Source: CAVPCZ01 sp963779225
GTDB taxonomy: Bacteria > Bacteroidota > Ignavibacteria > UBA10030 > UBA6906
Direction of reading: 5' to 3'
Assembly (NCBI GenBank): GCA_963779225.1
Contig: CAVZWW010000003.1
Coordinates: 2,480,001-2,544,000 of the forward strand
DNA length: 64,000 bases
Below the pieces are notes generated by a model, which did not search any database, was not told the DNA's origin, and saw only the letters and a program-made list of their open reading frames with translations. Numbering within the stretch: the stretch's first letter is position 1; each line of letters begins with the position of its first letter. Made by a program: the position numbers and the translations under genes. This document shows, in pieces, positions 54,801 to 63,306 of the stretch.

Positions 54801-55216
54801 CCGATCTGGATCCAGCTGTCGGCAAGGTGAATGTGGTTCCTCAGGATCTGAGCCGTGCTTTCCTGAACATTGTGAATAACGCCTGCTACGCCGCCAATGA
54901 CAAGCGGAAGACCGCGGGTAGCGGATTCAACCCCGTCGTCAGGGTCAGTGCGCGCAATCTCGCCACGGGCGTGGAGATCCGCATTCGCGACAACGGCAAC
55001 GGCATACCCCTGGCGATCAGGGAAAAAATCTTCAATCCCTTCTTCACCACGAAGCCTGCGGGCGCCGGGACGGGTCTGGGATTGTCCCTCTCCTACGATA
55101 TCGTGACGCAGGAACACAAGGGGGATATCCGGATCGATACCATTGAAGGGGAGTATACCGAGTTCATTATCGTGATACCGAAAGACCAGGTCAGGGGAAG
55201 AGTCCCCGTCGCATGA
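51824..55216 (+). CDS. Two-component-propeller sensor histidine kinase
   Basis: ATG 51824, with GAGGAGGG upstream, gives 1130 residues. It begins with a signal peptide (FTILLLAISFMATGAFAQ) and about a dozen WD-like regulator-propeller repeats with G-x-(I/L)-W-(I/L)-x-T (for example GTLWIATASGLNSF). A Y_Y_Y domain (FEFHYAGISFAGSKEVRYKY) and one membrane helix (near 54230) follow. The cytoplasmic part has a coiled coil, the HisKA motif IAHEIKNPLNF and the ATPase motifs NNACYAAND, DNGNGIP and GTGLGLSLSYDI. There is no fused receiver or DNA-binding domain. It probably senses a sugar or surface signal and phosphorylates the regulator encoded by the overlapping next gene. Confidence 0.93.
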   Translation: MMHSRALFHRISFTILLLAISFMATGAFAQRKSIKQYVHQVWTTENGLPQNSAGSIVQTHDGYIWFATQEGLARFDGVEFRVFDRTNTKELPSSWFARMKEDSEGGLWMRPSGYAPGMVRYHDGTFTMYDTSNGLPHNRVLTWENDRHGTMWLGTPGGLAEFKDGKSLTYTVRNGLPCDTVFGLGLDSKQNLWISTRCGLARLAGGKIETMTGRKEFPDTIFQAVNFPSNCYEDRHGTLWMSTPTHLLSYSGGAVTRYEKKAVLSNPTIQAIHEDAKGTLWIATASGLNSFAGGRFTRYNVSKDQDENNIFQIREDREGSLWLNTGKGIARFSDGVFERYDHENGLTDNAVQDILIDREGSIWVSTFGGGVDRFRDEKFITYSSKVGLSYDNVEAVIEDRSGTIWIGTSYGGLNRLKDGVITVIENKKGPPFIDVRSLAEDKQGTLWIGSGRGIYTIRNGTMNVLSVKIDGKTDVQPGPFLLRNSGEWLVTSRNKLLSHAGGKFTLVTAIGPEPLAKNNIRSLFEDSHGTIWISTEDALYWYRNGNLEKIGPAQGFTAAWVMCYYEDPEGVIWLGASGAGIFRFKDGRFINISPRQGLFDYVSYTIFEDGGGYIWMSSNRGVFRVSKKELNNVADGKAKSVTCSSYGTADGMESRECNGGYAPSGVQLRDGRICFSTTRGLAVVNPGNIRINRVPPPVVIDRFLVEGERQPATEPVQVPAGKSRFEFHYAGISFAGSKEVRYKYQLVGLDEGWTDAGSRRDAYFTHLDPGEYSFRVIAANSDGIWNEKGASVSFVLEPHFYQSAWFIGLVIFAFLTVGPSFYLYRMRIMKRRRAELEKLVQERTGELQKTLTNLKEAQAQLILSEKMASLGQLTAGIAHEIKNPLNFITNFAVLSQDLTKDLRQELAHECVRVDRNRALEIEGILNDLDQNVTKINEHGKRADSIVRGMLLHSRGKAGERQMTDLNALLAEYTNLAYHGMRAQDTSFNVKVETDLDPAVGKVNVVPQDLSRAFLNIVNNACYAANDKRKTAGSGFNPVVRVSARNLATGVEIRIRDNGNGIPLAIREKIFNPFFTTKPAGAGTGLGLSLSYDIVTQEHKGDIRIDTIEGEYTEFIIVIPKDQVRGRVPVA

Positions 55217-55584
55217 AAATCATGATCGTGGATGACGAGAAAGATGTCGAAATTCTTTTCCGGCAGCAATTCCGCAAAGAAGTACGGGATGGACGCGTTG
55301 AGCTCTGCTATGCGTTTTCCGGGGAGGAGGCGCTGGAATACCTTCACACGAAGCATCCGACCGATGTGGTCTGCATACTCTCCGATATCAACATGCCGGG
55401 GATCACCGGGCTGGATCTGCTGAAGGCAGTCAAAGAACGGTACCCCGAGATCCGGGTCTCGATGATCACCGCCTACGGGGATGAAAACAACTTCAAGCAG
55501 GCGATGTCCACCGGGGCGGAACACTATTTCACCAAACCGATTGACTTCGATTTGATCAAGAAGGATGTCTTGAATATTGCCTGA
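55213..55584 (+). CDS. Single-domain response regulator
   Basis: This 123-residue CheY-like protein has MIVDDEKDVE, phospho-acceptor Asp in CILSDINMPGITG, and Lys in YFTKPID. ATGA overlap with the propeller kinase indicates that it is the cognate receiver. No output domain is present, so it may relay phosphate to another protein, perhaps the phosphatase encoded downstream. Confidence 0.92.
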   Translation: MKIMIVDDEKDVEILFRQQFRKEVRDGRVELCYAFSGEEALEYLHTKHPTDVVCILSDINMPGITGLDLLKAVKERYPEIRVSMITAYGDENNFKQAMSTGAEHYFTKPIDFDLIKKDVLNIA

Positions 55585-55719
55585 GCCGGACCCTTTACCT
55601 GCGACGAACGTGAGGATTGCGGTGTTCGTTCCGATGATATACCCATCCATCCGCGCCGCCGGGCACCACGGGAAGACCGGCCTGGAGAGTACCAAGGGAA
55701 CGAAAAAGAGGAACGCACG

Positions 55720-56889
55720 ATGCATCATAAGATTCTTGTCGTCGACGACGAACCGGATCTCGAAGTTCTCATCCGTCAGAAATTCAGGAAACAGATCCGC
55801 GAAGAGGAGCTGCATTTCGAGTTTGCCCAGAATGGCGTGCAGGCGCTTGAGAAACTGGAAGAACACCGGGACATCACTGTCGTCCTTTCGGATATCAATA
55901 TGCCGGAAATGGACGGGCTGACGCTGCTTCAACGCATCAATGAGAAAAACAATCCGGTACTGAAGTCGGTGATCATTTCCGCGTACGGCGACATGGAAAA
56001 CATCCGCACCGCCATGAACCGGGGGGCGTTCGATTTCCTTACCAAACCGATCGATTTCAACGACCTTGAAGTGACGATGCGGCGGACCATGCAACAGCTC
56101 GAAGTCAGCCGTACCGCCCTGAAGATCCACGATGACCTGGTTGCCGTCCAACGCGACCTGGCGACGGCGACGCGAATTCAGCAGTCGCTGTTGCCCAAGG
56201 AATTTCCCCCCTTCCCACACCGTCCGGAAGTGGATCTGTATGCGGAGATGCTGACGGCCAAAGAAGTGGGCGGCGATTTCTATGACTACTATTTCATCGA
56301 CGAAGACCACCTTGCGTTTGCCGTCGGAGATGTCTCGGGGAAAGGGATCCCGGCGGCGATTTACATGGCGGTAAGCCGGACCCTGCTGAAGGCGACCGCC
56401 ACGCAAATCGTTAACCCGGGAGAAGTCCTTGGCAGACTCAACACCCTGCTGATCCCGGAATGTGAATCGGCTACTTTTGTCACGGTGTTCTTCGCCGTGC
56501 TGGACGTTCGCTCCGGTGAACTTCAGTATAGCAACGGTGCTCACACTTCACCGTTTCAACTGAAATCGTTAGGCAGGGTGGAGCAGCTTCCGCTGACACA
56601 CGGGTCAATCCTCGGGCAGATTCCCCATCTCGAATTCGAAACACGAAAGATCACACTGGAGAAGGGGGACAAGCTCTTCCTGTATACGGACGGGGTAAGC
56701 GAGGCGATGGATCCCGAAAACGTGCAGTACGGGGAGGAGCGCCTGAAGAGGCACCTCGAATCCGTAAATGGATCAGGCATCCGGGAGATCGTGCAGGGGA
56801 ATGTGGCGGACTTGAAGAGACATACACGCGGCGCACCTCAATCGGACGATATCACGCTCCTGGCCCTGCGGTATTCCGGCAAGGGCTGA
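55720..56889 (+). CDS. Response regulator with PP2C (RsbU/SpoIIE-type) phosphatase output
   Basis: This 389-residue protein has a receiver domain (VDDEPDLEVL, DINMPEMDG, TKPIDF). A linker joins it to a serine phosphatase domain with GGDFYDYYFIDEDHLAFAVGD and VSGKGIPAAIYM, the metal-binding Asp-Gly set of the family. Such proteins act on anti-anti-sigma factors in partner-switching pathways. No anti-sigma or anti-anti-sigma partner gene is in this window. It follows the kinase and receiver genes by 135 bases. Confidence 0.92.
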   Translation: MHHKILVVDDEPDLEVLIRQKFRKQIREEELHFEFAQNGVQALEKLEEHRDITVVLSDINMPEMDGLTLLQRINEKNNPVLKSVIISAYGDMENIRTAMNRGAFDFLTKPIDFNDLEVTMRRTMQQLEVSRTALKIHDDLVAVQRDLATATRIQQSLLPKEFPPFPHRPEVDLYAEMLTAKEVGGDFYDYYFIDEDHLAFAVGDVSGKGIPAAIYMAVSRTLLKATATQIVNPGEVLGRLNTLLIPECESATFVTVFFAVLDVRSGELQYSNGAHTSPFQLKSLGRVEQLPLTHGSILGQIPHLEFETRKITLEKGDKLFLYTDGVSEAMDPENVQYGEERLKRHLESVNGSGIREIVQGNVADLKRHTRGAPQSDDITLLALRYSGKG

Positions 56890-56933
56890 CGCACGCGCGG
56901 ACACATTTCGTTCACGCAACCGACAGGGTCACC

Positions 56934-57300
56934 ATGGCTCCCCCTCAAGCCGAAGAGAGGACTTTCGGTCCTGCCATTGCCATTCTCCCTCTGCCCGAGC
57001 GATGGCAGGGACCGTTTGCGGAGCTTCTCTCGGTGTTCGGCCGGGCCCCGATGTTCTACACCAAACTTCATCTTTTTCTGATTCACGGGCTGACGATTTT
57101 TTGCGGCCTCGGTGACGATGGGCGAGAGGGGACTCATGTTCGCAAATCTTCACTGAAATACCTGACCGCAGGAAAGCGGCTTTGACCTGAGCATTGTGTA
57201 TCTGATCTGGGTGTGTGTGATCTTGCTCCTGTACATTCCCTGCCGCTGGTTCGCACGGGTAAAGAAGAACAGTCGGAACCCCTGGCTGAGCTACTTCTAG
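56934..57300 (+). pseudogene. Frameshifted C-terminal remnant of a DUF1624-like membrane acyltransferase
   Basis: Frame 1 gives RWQGPFAELLSVFGRAPMFY then KLHLFLIHGLTIFCGL, ending in disrupted sequence near 57100. A second frame from 57181 to the stop at 57298 gives FDLSIVYLIWVCVILLLYIP then CRWFARVKKNSRNPWLSYF. Read together they match the last two helices and the RWF...WLSYF tail typical of DUF1624/heparan-glucosaminide-acyltransferase-like proteins. The rest of the gene is missing. It is a decayed fragment. Confidence 0.65.
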
Positions 57301-57339
57301 GTCCCCTCAAATTGCTTGTGCCGGGACTGATGTCCCCTC

Positions 57340-57368
57340 TTGACATTCACGTTACCCTGAGCTATGTT
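57340..57368 (+). promoter_or_regulatory. Sigma70-like promoter of the small cytochrome lipoprotein gene
   Basis: TTGACA (57340-57345), a 17-base spacer and TATGTT (57363-57368), about 83 bases before the start at 57451. Confidence 0.65.
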
Positions 57369-57450
57369 ACGATATCACCGTTCCTTCTCGCCATTGCGCC
57401 TTCTATTCTTCGATGGAGGGCGTCCGCTCGTTCTTCCTTGGAGGTCCGCC

Positions 57451-57825
57451 ATGCGACCACTAGCCATCGTGTGTATTGCCTGTCTTCTGCTGGGTTGCGG
57501 CCAGAAGCCTGTGAAGCTGGTCAGTTATCGGGAGGAAATTCAGCCCATTCTCAACGCCAAGTGCGCGGAGTGTCACGGAGCGGCGATAACCAGGGGCAAA
57601 ATCGATCTTACCTCTTATGAATACCTCATGAAAGCCCGCACCGTCAAGGGGAAGAAACCCCTGGTTATTGCCGGAGACCCGGCGAAGAGCTGGCTGTACA
57701 TTCTCTCTGCGACAGACCAGCCACACTATCGCATGCCTCCCGACACCTCGAGGATTATCGCGTTGCCGAAGGAAGATCTGCTGCTGGTGTCCAAGTGGAT
57801 TCAGGAGGGAGCAAAGGATAACTGA
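57451..57825 (+). CDS. Small monohaem cytochrome lipoprotein (planctomycete-type cytochrome C domain)
   Basis: This 124-residue protein starts at ATG 57451 with GGAGG upstream. A lipobox (CLLLGCG) precedes a domain with one haem site CAECHG and the pattern VSYREEIQPILNAKC, typical of PSCyt1-like domains. A possible axial ligand Met is in YRMPPD near the end. It is an anchored one-haem electron carrier outside the cytoplasm. Confidence 0.85.
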   Translation: MRPLAIVCIACLLLGCGQKPVKLVSYREEIQPILNAKCAECHGAAITRGKIDLTSYEYLMKARTVKGKKPLVIAGDPAKSWLYILSATDQPHYRMPPDTSRIIALPKEDLLLVSKWIQEGAKDN

Positions 57826-57884
57826 GGTACGATGATTTTCGGGGGTGCAGCGGTGAAGCCGGCAGGATCCGCTGCGAAGTTGGA

Positions 57885-59783
57885 TTATTCTCCTGACTGC
57901 AAGACTCGGGAGCGGAGCTCTTCAAGTTCGTGCCATCTGATGTAGAGCTCTTCGACGCGCTTCCGGGCGTCGCCGAGGTCGACGGTCAGTTGTGCGGTCT
58001 GCTCTCCCCGCTTTTCATGGAAATCCGGTGCCGAGAAGATCGCCTCGATGCGGCGAACTTCTGCCTCTGCCCGCATGATGTCGTCTTCCATTGTTTCGAG
58101 CTCTTTCGCCTCTTTCCATTTCAACTTCACGGGGCGGGCTTTCTGTGGAGGTTCCCTCTTCTTTTTCGGAACAGGGGATTCCGGGAGAGCCGCCAGCCGG
58201 ACAGCCCGCTTCTCCAGGTAGTAATCGTAGTCCCCCTCGCTGAAATGCACATTCCCGTCTCCCTCAAATGCGAGAATCCCGTTGCAGGCCCGGTTGAGGA
58301 AATACCGGTCATGGCTCACCGCAATGAGACAGCCGTCAAAGGCGATGAGTGCCTCCTCCAGGACACGGAGCGTTGCCAGGTCCAGGTCGTTTGTCGGTTC
58401 GTCCAGGATCAGGAAATTGCCCCCGTTCTTCAAAATCTTTGCCAAAAGGAGCCTGCTTCTCTCCCCCCCGGAAAGCATGGCCACTTTCGTGTTCATCCGA
58501 TCGTCGGCGAACAGGAAGCGACGCAGATACTTCCAGACCGTGATCTGCTCCCCGCCGAAGGTGATCCATTCCCGGCCTTCACCGATCTCCTGAAGAACCG
58601 TGTTTGAGTCGTTCAGGGCGACGCGTGACTGGTCCACGTAGTTAAATACCGTTCTCGTACCGACGACCAGTTCTCCCATATCCGGCTGGAGCTCTCCGAG
58701 AATGATCCTCAGCAGGGTCGTCTTGCCCAGTCCGTTCCTCCCGATGATTCCCAGTTTTCGTTTCTTGTCGAAATTGAGTGTGAGGTCGCGGAACAGGGTC
58801 CTTCCCCCAAGAGTAATTCCGAGGGATTTCATGTTCAGAATGGTGGATCCAAGGAGGGAGGCTGGAGGGATGATGAGTTCCACTTCCTCCGGGGCTTCGT
58901 ATCCCTCTTTCTCCGCGGCTTCAAAATAGTCCTTCAGTCTGCTCTTGGATTTGGTTCTGCGGGCCCGGGGACCACGGCGGACCCACTCGAGTTCCCGGCG
59001 TAAATAGGCGCTTCTTTTTTTCTCTTCGGTCTCCTGCCGGGTTTCCCGTTCCGCTTTGTCGATCAGGAAGTCTGTATAGTTGCCGGCGTGAGAGATACAT
59101 GCGCCGTCGGCCATTTCCACGATATTCCGCGCGATCGCGTCAAGAACATAACGGTCGTGCGTCACGAACAGGCAGGCCCCGGAGTACTTGGCCAGGAATT
59201 CTTCCACCCATTCGATGGACCAGGTGTCAAGGTGGTTGGTCGGCTCGTCGAGAATAAGGAGATTGGGTCGCGCGATGATTGCTTCGCAGAGTGCCACGCG
59301 CCGCTTCTCCCCCCCGGAAAGAGTGCGTACGAGCCGGGTCCCTTCCGGGACGTTCAGGGAATGCATCGCGGCTTCGATTCTGTTGTCGAGGTTCCATCCA
59401 TCACGGTGGCGTATCTGTTCCTCGATAATGTGACGTTTTTCCGACGTGGAGGGGAGGGCCTCATACTGACGGAGGAGGCCGATGACGTCGAACGCACCCT
59501 CAAGGATGTTCTCGGCCACCGTTTTGTCCTCGTCCAGGCGGAAGTCCTGCGAGAGGTACCCGGTGATGAGATCCCGCCTGCGGGAGAGAGTGCCGGAATC
59601 GGGTGTGAGGACACCGGCGATAATTTTCAGCAAAGTGGATTTGCCGGATCCGTTTGCGCCGATGAGCCCGATCCTGTCGTCCTCCCGGATGGTGAGGGAA
59701 GCGCTCTGCAGAACTGCTTGTTCTCCAAATCGTACGGAGACATCAAATGCAGTCAGGATGACGGGGCTGAGTGTTTTGGTCAT
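57885..59783 (-). CDS. ABC-F family ATPase (Uup-like)
   Basis: This 632-residue protein has two ATP-binding cassettes and no membrane segments. Walker A motifs are GANGSGKSTL and GRNGLGKTTL. Signatures LSGGEKRRVAL and LSGGERSRLLL precede DEPTNHLD and DEPTNDLD. The C-terminal extension (KLKWKEAKELETMEDDI) is the coiled coil typical of Uup. ABC-F proteins act on ribosomes or DNA rather than transport. Confidence 0.93.
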   Translation of the reverse strand: MTKTLSPVILTAFDVSVRFGEQAVLQSASLTIREDDRIGLIGANGSGKSTLLKIIAGVLTPDSGTLSRRRDLITGYLSQDFRLDEDKTVAENILEGAFDVIGLLRQYEALPSTSEKRHIIEEQIRHRDGWNLDNRIEAAMHSLNVPEGTRLVRTLSGGEKRRVALCEAIIARPNLLILDEPTNHLDTWSIEWVEEFLAKYSGACLFVTHDRYVLDAIARNIVEMADGACISHAGNYTDFLIDKAERETRQETEEKKRSAYLRRELEWVRRGPRARRTKSKSRLKDYFEAAEKEGYEAPEEVELIIPPASLLGSTILNMKSLGITLGGRTLFRDLTLNFDKKRKLGIIGRNGLGKTTLLRIILGELQPDMGELVVGTRTVFNYVDQSRVALNDSNTVLQEIGEGREWITFGGEQITVWKYLRRFLFADDRMNTKVAMLSGGERSRLLLAKILKNGGNFLILDEPTNDLDLATLRVLEEALIAFDGCLIAVSHDRYFLNRACNGILAFEGDGNVHFSEGDYDYYLEKRAVRLAALPESPVPKKKREPPQKARPVKLKWKEAKELETMEDDIMRAEAEVRRIEAIFSAPDFHEKRGEQTAQLTVDLGDARKRVEELYIRWHELEELRSRVLQSGE

Positions 59784-60126
59784 GAGATCTCCCGGGCTTT
59801 CACCGGGCGATTGTCTGGGTGTTGAAATCGGCGGGAGAGCCCTGTAAATATACGCAAAATCCCTCTTTCATGACCTCCCGGAAAGACGTGTTCAGTGCTT
59901 CCGGAAGACTTGCGGGTGTGCGGACCTTTGTCCAGGTCTATTTTGCCTGAACATGTCCGATCCCCCGGGATCATTTCGGTATTGAGGGACCAACAGGATG
60001 AAGGCTGGGAAGAGGGTTGGAAGTTGCGCTCTGATCTGCCGCGGCGTGCCATTATCCGCCGATGCACGTGCTGCAGAAAAGCCAGGCCGGTTGTCCCGGG
60101 GACCTCGCACGCCTGACAGGAAAAGG
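59784..60126. other. 343-base region without a supported gene
   Basis: It separates the ABC-F gene from the membrane protein gene on the same strand. Only short frames of atypical composition occur. A TATATT-like -10 without a good -35 is near 59849 on the minus strand. Confidence 0.35.
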
Positions 60127-60684
60127 TCAGCGTGAACGGGCCAGCATATCCTCAAACAATCTTATCAAACGTTCTTTAGTCGGGAAGGTAACTATCCCGA
60201 AAGCTGCGAAGACTGCCAGCGAACCGAGATTCAGCCAGTACGCCGGCTCTGCATCGAGGACGCCGTTTATCATGGCAAGGATGCACACCGTGATGCCAAA
60301 GAATGCCGCCCCCTCTAAGAGGGCCAGACGCAAAATGAGTGCACTCCGCAGCTTTCCCACGGCCTGCGAAGCGAGAGTCTCAGGATCCGTGTCCGGCAGC
60401 GTCATCAACCTGTCGGAGGAAAACATGCGCTGAAAAAAGAAGCTTCCCACCGAACCCGCTGTCAGCAGGGCGGTTCCGTGCATGACCGATAGGATGTTGA
60501 CCAGAAGGAACTCGCCGGGGCCCGGCGGAATCACGCTTCTGGCGCTGAACAGTACGAAAACGGGTATCACGTACAGAAGCGGGCCGAACACGAGGGCCGA
60601 CTGCATGATCGCCATCGTCCGGAGCAGGTTCGGCGTGAGCGCCGCCTCAAAGTGTGTTGGGGTGAGAGTGAGCGGCTGCGGCAT
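60127..60684 (-). CDS. Four-helix membrane protein of unknown function
   Basis: This 185-residue protein has four clear hydrophobic helices (ALVFGPLLYVIPVFVLF, LLVNILSVMHGTALLTAGSVG, LEGAAFFGITVCILAMI, LNLGSLAVFAAFGIVTF) and a charged tail. It has no motif I recognise. It lies 58 bases from the 11-haem cytochrome gene on the same strand, so it may be the last gene of that respiratory operon. Confidence 0.7.
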   Translation of the reverse strand: MPQPLTLTPTHFEAALTPNLLRTMAIMQSALVFGPLLYVIPVFVLFSARSVIPPGPGEFLLVNILSVMHGTALLTAGSVGSFFFQRMFSSDRLMTLPDTDPETLASQAVGKLRSALILRLALLEGAAFFGITVCILAMINGVLDAEPAYWLNLGSLAVFAAFGIVTFPTKERLIRLFEDMLARSR

Positions 60685-60742
60685 GGGTAGTGATCGTCTG
60701 CGTGTGGATGGAGATCATGTTTTCCCGACGAGATGCCGGCGT

Positions 60743-62230
60743 CTACGTTCGACGGGCCGCGTTTCTTTGCGGTGCTTCGATCTTCCGCAGCCAGAGATAT
60801 AGGGAGAGGGCAAGAAGACCTATGAGGATGGTGGAAATGCCCAGCCCCCAGCGCCGGAAATAGTATTCTTCAATCTGCGTGGAAGCTTCTGCCGCAACAC
60901 TCTCTGCTTCTGTACGTCCTTTGACGATCACCTCACGGTACCGGGCCTCATTGAACGCATGCACCATGGTGCGCGCTTCCAGGCGGGACTGGCGTACGTC
61001 GCGCAGTTTGAACTTCGCTTCCGAAATCTCCATGCCCTTCTGTTCGGCGTCCTGAACGAGTGCTTTTGCCCGGCCGGTTTCCTGTTCCAGACTGTCCGTG
61101 ATGAGCCGCATAGCCCCGGCAGCCTGAAACCCTCTGACGTTGTCCGTGCTGGTGTGACAGCGCGAGCAGACCGCCTCTGCGTTGGTCCCCAGGAGCTGTT
61201 CCGTGGCCGCGACGATCCCGTGGTTGCCGTGGCACGTCTCGCACTCGGGGAGCTTTCGTGAATCGAACGCGATCTTGTGGGGGCTGGCGGCGAACAATTC
61301 AGCGTTCAATGCGTGGCACGTTCCGCAGACCTTGGAGATCGACTCCAGACCGGGAGGAGTGGCCCCGTGGTTGCCATGGCAGTCATTGCATGCAGGGGCG
61401 GAGAGATCCTGCTTCTCGAGCAGAGCGACACCGTGGACGCTCTTTGCATAGAGTTCGTACTGGTTCGTTGGAATCTTGTACGGTGCCATGCGTTCCTTGT
61501 CACTGTGGCACCGGGCGCAGGTCGACGGAAGATTCGCCGCGTACACCCTGGATTTGACGTCCCCGGCCGGACGTATGTCATGGCTGCCGTGGCAGCTTGC
61601 GCATTCCGCCACGAGCGGATCTCCCTTCGCGTTGCGGAGGCCGTGCACGCTGGTCCGGTATTTTTCCAGCTGGTCAACCGGGAGCTTGAGGTTATAGGCG
61701 CGCATGTAGGAGGCATCGGCGTGACAGCGCGTGCACGTCTTGACGATGTTCAGCGGATAGACCGGGGAACGCGGATCCTGTACGGACACAATGCCGTGCG
61801 CACCGTGGCACGTTGTACATTCTGCGAGACGTTCACCACCCTTGAGGGAAGCCCTCCCGTGTACTCCTGCTTTGAGCATCTCGAGCTGCCCGGTCGGGAT
61901 ATTGGAACCGAATGCTCCGAGGCGTTCGGAATGCGAGTGACAGGTGCCGCACATCTCTGAAATCCGATCACCCTTTGGGATGCCGGTGAACCCGGAAGAA
62001 GGATTCATGGCCTTTTCTTGATCATCGCTGGAGGCGTCGCCGCCATGGCAGCCGGCACACGTTACTCCCTTCTTCGCGTGAATGTCCCGGGCAAAAAGCT
62101 CTGAAGGCTTGTCTCCCAGGGCGGTATGGCACGAAAGGCACTGATCGGTGCGGGGCTGGGCGGTTGCGAACAGGGGGCTGCCCAGCAGGAGCCCCAGAAA
62201 GAGTATGCGATTGTGCAAGGGTGTGCTCAT
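60743..62230 (-). CDS. 11-haem cytochrome c with C-terminal membrane anchor
   Basis: ATG 62230 overlaps the cytochrome b stop (ATGA) and gives 495 residues with a signal peptide (FLGLLLGSPLFATAQ). Eleven CxxCH sites are visible, in order CLSCH, CAGCH, CGTCH, CTTCH, CTRCH, CASCH, CARCH, CNDCH, CGTCH, CETCH and CSRCH. Several repeat the pattern CxxCHGxHG. A coiled-coil stretch follows, and the C-terminus is a single helix (LGISTILIGLLALSLYLWL) with a basic tail. Encoded last after Rieske and cytochrome b, it probably takes electrons from that complex in place of cytochrome c1. Confidence 0.9.
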   Translation of the reverse strand: MSTPLHNRILFLGLLLGSPLFATAQPRTDQCLSCHTALGDKPSELFARDIHAKKGVTCAGCHGGDASSDDQEKAMNPSSGFTGIPKGDRISEMCGTCHSHSERLGAFGSNIPTGQLEMLKAGVHGRASLKGGERLAECTTCHGAHGIVSVQDPRSPVYPLNIVKTCTRCHADASYMRAYNLKLPVDQLEKYRTSVHGLRNAKGDPLVAECASCHGSHDIRPAGDVKSRVYAANLPSTCARCHSDKERMAPYKIPTNQYELYAKSVHGVALLEKQDLSAPACNDCHGNHGATPPGLESISKVCGTCHALNAELFAASPHKIAFDSRKLPECETCHGNHGIVAATEQLLGTNAEAVCSRCHTSTDNVRGFQAAGAMRLITDSLEQETGRAKALVQDAEQKGMEISEAKFKLRDVRQSRLEARTMVHAFNEARYREVIVKGRTEAESVAAEASTQIEEYYFRRWGLGISTILIGLLALSLYLWLRKIEAPQRNAARRT

Positions 62231-63306
62231 GTCAGCCAACCGAGAGTGGTCAGAACAATGATAAAGATAAGGACAAAAAGTCCCACGTAGGTCACAAAGC
62301 GGTTCCGTTCTCCCCGTTCACTCTTTCTGTCCCAGAACGGTATGATTGTCCAGAGCAATCCGGCAAGACCGAACAGGAGGACTCCGAGCAATTCGCCGTC
62401 GATACCCAGAATCTGAGCCGGAAGGTACTTGAGCGTCTGAAACATGAAAAGAAAGTACCATTCGGGTTTGATCCCGGCGGGAGCGGACGCGAAGGGGTCG
62501 GCTTTCAGCCCGAGCTCCCACGGGAAGTACACCGCAAGGGCTGCAAGGAGATTCAGGACAAGCAGCCAGAGCAGGAGATCCCGCAACAGGAAATTCGGGA
62601 AGAACGGCATCACCTTCCCGGTCTCTCCCGGTGTGTCTTCCGAACCGAGAGGTTCGCTCATGCCCTGCCGCTGAACGAGCAGCAGATGGATCCCCAGAAG
62701 AACGGTGAAGATGCCGGGGAACACCGCGACATGGAGCCCGAAAAAGCGGGAGAGGGTAGCGCCCGTGACATCCTCCCCGGCCCGGAGAAATACCATGATC
62801 GGCTCTCCGATCAGGGGAAGAACGCCGGGAATGTCCGTTCCTACTTTGGTCGCAAAGAACGCCAGTTCATTCCACGGTAGAAGGTACCCGCTGAACCCGA
62901 ATCCGAGGATCAGGAAGAACATCACCATGCCGGTGTACCAGGTGAGCTCCCTCGGTTTGCGATAGGCTCTGGTAAAAAGGACGCTGAACATGTGGACCAT
63001 CGCCGAAAGGACAAACAGGTTGGCAGCCCAGCTGTGAATCGATCGAATGAGCCATCCGAACTGAACCTTGGACATCAGGAACTGGATGCTTTCGAATGCG
63101 AGGGTGTCGCTTCCCTTGTAGTAGAGCAGGAGCAGGATGCCCGTGATCACCTGTATGAGGAAGAGGAACAGCGAAACGCCGCCGAAGTAGTACCAGATGG
63201 AATGCCGGTGGACGGGAACATACTTCTTTCCCATGAAAGAGACCAGATTGTCCAGGTCGACCCGTTCGTCGAGCCAGGCGTAGAGGGATTTCAATAGTGT
63301 GTTCAT
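62227..63306 (-). CDS. Cytochrome b of a second bc-type complex
   Basis: This 359-residue protein overlaps its neighbours by ATGA on both sides. Haem-ligand pairs are HSWAANLFVLSAMVH and LHVAVFPGIFTVLLGIH. The Q-site motif is the classical PEWY (GIKPEWYFLFMFQTL). That differs from SPWYF in the cytochrome b encoded at 37339-38796, so the two complexes are not recent duplicates. Confidence 0.93.
   Translation of the reverse strand: MNTLLKSLYAWLDERVDLDNLVSFMGKKYVPVHRHSIWYYFGGVSLFLFLIQVITGILLLLYYKGSDTLAFESIQFLMSKVQFGWLIRSIHSWAANLFVLSAMVHMFSVLFTRAYRKPRELTWYTGMVMFFLILGFGFSGYLLPWNELAFFATKVGTDIPGVLPLIGEPIMVFLRAGEDVTGATLSRFFGLHVAVFPGIFTVLLGIHLLLVQRQGMSEPLGSEDTPGETGKVMPFFPNFLLRDLLLWLLVLNLLAALAVYFPWELGLKADPFASAPAGIKPEWYFLFMFQTLKYLPAQILGIDGELLGVLLFGLAGLLWTIIPFWDRKSERGERNRFVTYVGLFVLIFIIVLTTLGWLT

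Noticed and set aside
53615..55117. 500-codon open frame on the minus strand opposite the propeller kinase
   Set aside because: It is antisense to a conserved gene, its translation has no recognisable domain, and the codon-position bias belongs to the plus strand.
55093..56544. 483-codon minus-strand frame over the response regulators
   Set aside because: It lies antisense to two clear response regulators; long antisense frames are common in GC-rich genes with high third-position GC.
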